Source: Thermocatellispora tengchongensis
Lineage (GTDB): Bacteria > Actinomycetota > Actinomycetes > Streptosporangiales > Streptosporangiaceae
Reading direction: 5' to 3'
DNA: 64,000 nucleotides
NCBI RefSeq assembly: GCF_014202315.1
Contig: NZ_JACHGN010000007.1
Location: 194,569 to 258,568 of the forward strand
This document shows, piece by piece, positions 63,434-64,000 of this stretch. The translations under genes and the position numbers were made by a program. The notes beneath the pieces are model-generated. The model worked only from the letters and a program-made list of their open reading frames with translations. It made no database searches and was not told the origin of the DNA. How positions within the stretch are numbered: the first letter of the stretch is position 1; each line of letters starts with the position of its first letter.

Positions 63434-64000
63434 TCAAGCCTGCCGTAACGCCGTGACCAGGGCGCGGACCGCCGCTTCGGCCTGGTGCGGCGCGAGCCGG
63501 GCGAACCCGGCCGCCACCGCGGGCGGCCCCGGAGCCGTGCGCATCGGGGCCACCGGGGCGACCGGCATCCCCGCGCCCTCGGCCGCGGCGGCGAACGTCT
63601 CCTCGTCCCAGCCGTCCGGGAGCTCCAGGAACACGTGCAGCCCGGCGGACACCCCGCGCACCACCACCTCGGGCAGGTGCCGGGCCAGCGCCTCCACCAG
63701 GGCGTCCCGGCGGCGCCGGTACTCCCTGCGCATCCGGCGCAGGTGCCGGTCGTACCAGCCGGTCCTGATCAGGTGGGCCAGGGCGTACTGCTCGATGACC
63801 GGGGAGCCCAGGTCCAGCTTGCCGCGCGCCACGCGTACGGCCTCGGCCAGGGCCGGGGGCGCGACCACCCAGCCCAGCCGCAGCCCCGGCACCAGCGGCT
63901 TGCTCACCGAGCCCGACAGCACCACCCGGTCGGGCGCGAGGCCCTGCAGGCAGCCCACCGGGTCGCGGTCGAAGCGGAACTCGGCGTCGTAGTCGTCCTC
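63434..64000 (-). CDS. MocR/PdxR-type GntR regulator, aminotransferase-like domain (C-terminal part)
   Basis: The minus strand is open from the window edge: 188 codons of a fold-type I PLP aminotransferase domain. EDDYDAEFRFDRDPVG matches the MocR-family Asp/Tyr site, and the PLP Lys is in SGSVSKPLVPGLRLGWVV. The small domain ends LVTALRQA. The N-terminal GntR winged HTH would lie right of 64000, so the regulator call rests on the family's typical block and not on a visible HTH. Upstream of and parallel to the iol operon, separated from it by 87 bp. Confidence 0.75.
   Translation of the reverse strand, partial: EDDYDAEFRFDRDPVGCLQGLAPDRVVLSGSVSKPLVPGLRLGWVVAPPALAEAVRVARGKLDLGSPVIEQYALAHLIRTGWYDRHLRRMRREYRRRRDALVEALARHLPEVVVRGVSAGLHVFLELPDGWDEETFAAAAEGAGMPVAPVAPMRTAPGPPAVAAGFARLAPHQAEAAVRALVTALRQA

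Overview
The window is chromosomal DNA from a very high-GC actinomycete. Pointers to this are third-position GC bias, many GTG starts, 4-nt ATGA/GTGA gene overlaps, and actinobacterial families and gene orders (ychF, DUF6542, ispH, lipid-droplet-associated protein, xseA, xseB, DUF4245, glpX; an Sdh1-type succinate dehydrogenase; an actinobacterial iol operon). A filamentous actinomycete of the Streptosporangiales type fits best, but that is inference. No rRNA, tRNA, CRISPR array, insertion sequence, integrase or replication origin was seen.

Left part (1-13.6 kb): a truncated ABC exporter gene; an HTH/Clp-N gene pair behind tandem palindromes; a complete b558-type succinate dehydrogenase (sdhC-sdhA-sdhB, minus strand) divergent from a LysR regulator that has two matching operators; a three-gene signalling operon (response regulator-phosphatase, CHASE3 histidine kinase, Rcp1-like regulator); and a second, unrelated Sdh1-type succinate dehydrogenase (plus strand) with two CRP-like sites. 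A degraded MFS transporter tail follows.

13.6-30 kb, minus strand: two secreted or membrane low-complexity proteins and a NUDIX hydrolase lie downstream of a conserved-looking type IV secretion-like operon. Its order is TcpC/VirB8-like, small two-helix membrane protein, TcpE fused to a MinD-like ATPase with a degenerate P-loop, VirB4 ATPase, TrbL/VirB6-like membrane protein with a GLFG/poly-Gly tail, short bitopic protein, and transglycosylase-NlpC/P60. No relaxase, coupling protein, integrase or att site is in the window, so its cargo is open. I regard this as the most interesting system here.

30-34.7 kb and 44.7-51.3 kb form one conserved housekeeping neighbourhood (split ribD-like pair, ychF, rmuC, DUF6542 | ispH, lipid-droplet-associated protein, xseA, xseB, DUF4245, glpX). 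Between DUF6542 and ispH sits a 9.4-kb catabolic block: sugar ABC transporter, GH42 beta-galactosidase, SDR dehydrogenase, FCD/GntR regulator, galactonate dehydratase, KDPGal aldolase and a PfkB kinase. Together these make a near-complete oxidative (De Ley-Doudoroff) route from an imported galactoside to pyruvate and glyceraldehyde 3-phosphate.

51.4-57 kb: a DUF1707 protein, a drug-type ABC exporter, and a MerR regulator connected to a membrane protein through two 22-codon micro-ORFs created by an exact 65-bp triplication. An MFS transporter interrupted by an in-frame TAG follows. 57-63.4 kb, minus strand: a myo-inositol catabolic operon (iolG-like, iolE-like, iolC, Cgl0159-like aldolase, iolB, iolD; no iolA). 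The window ends inside a MocR-type regulator.
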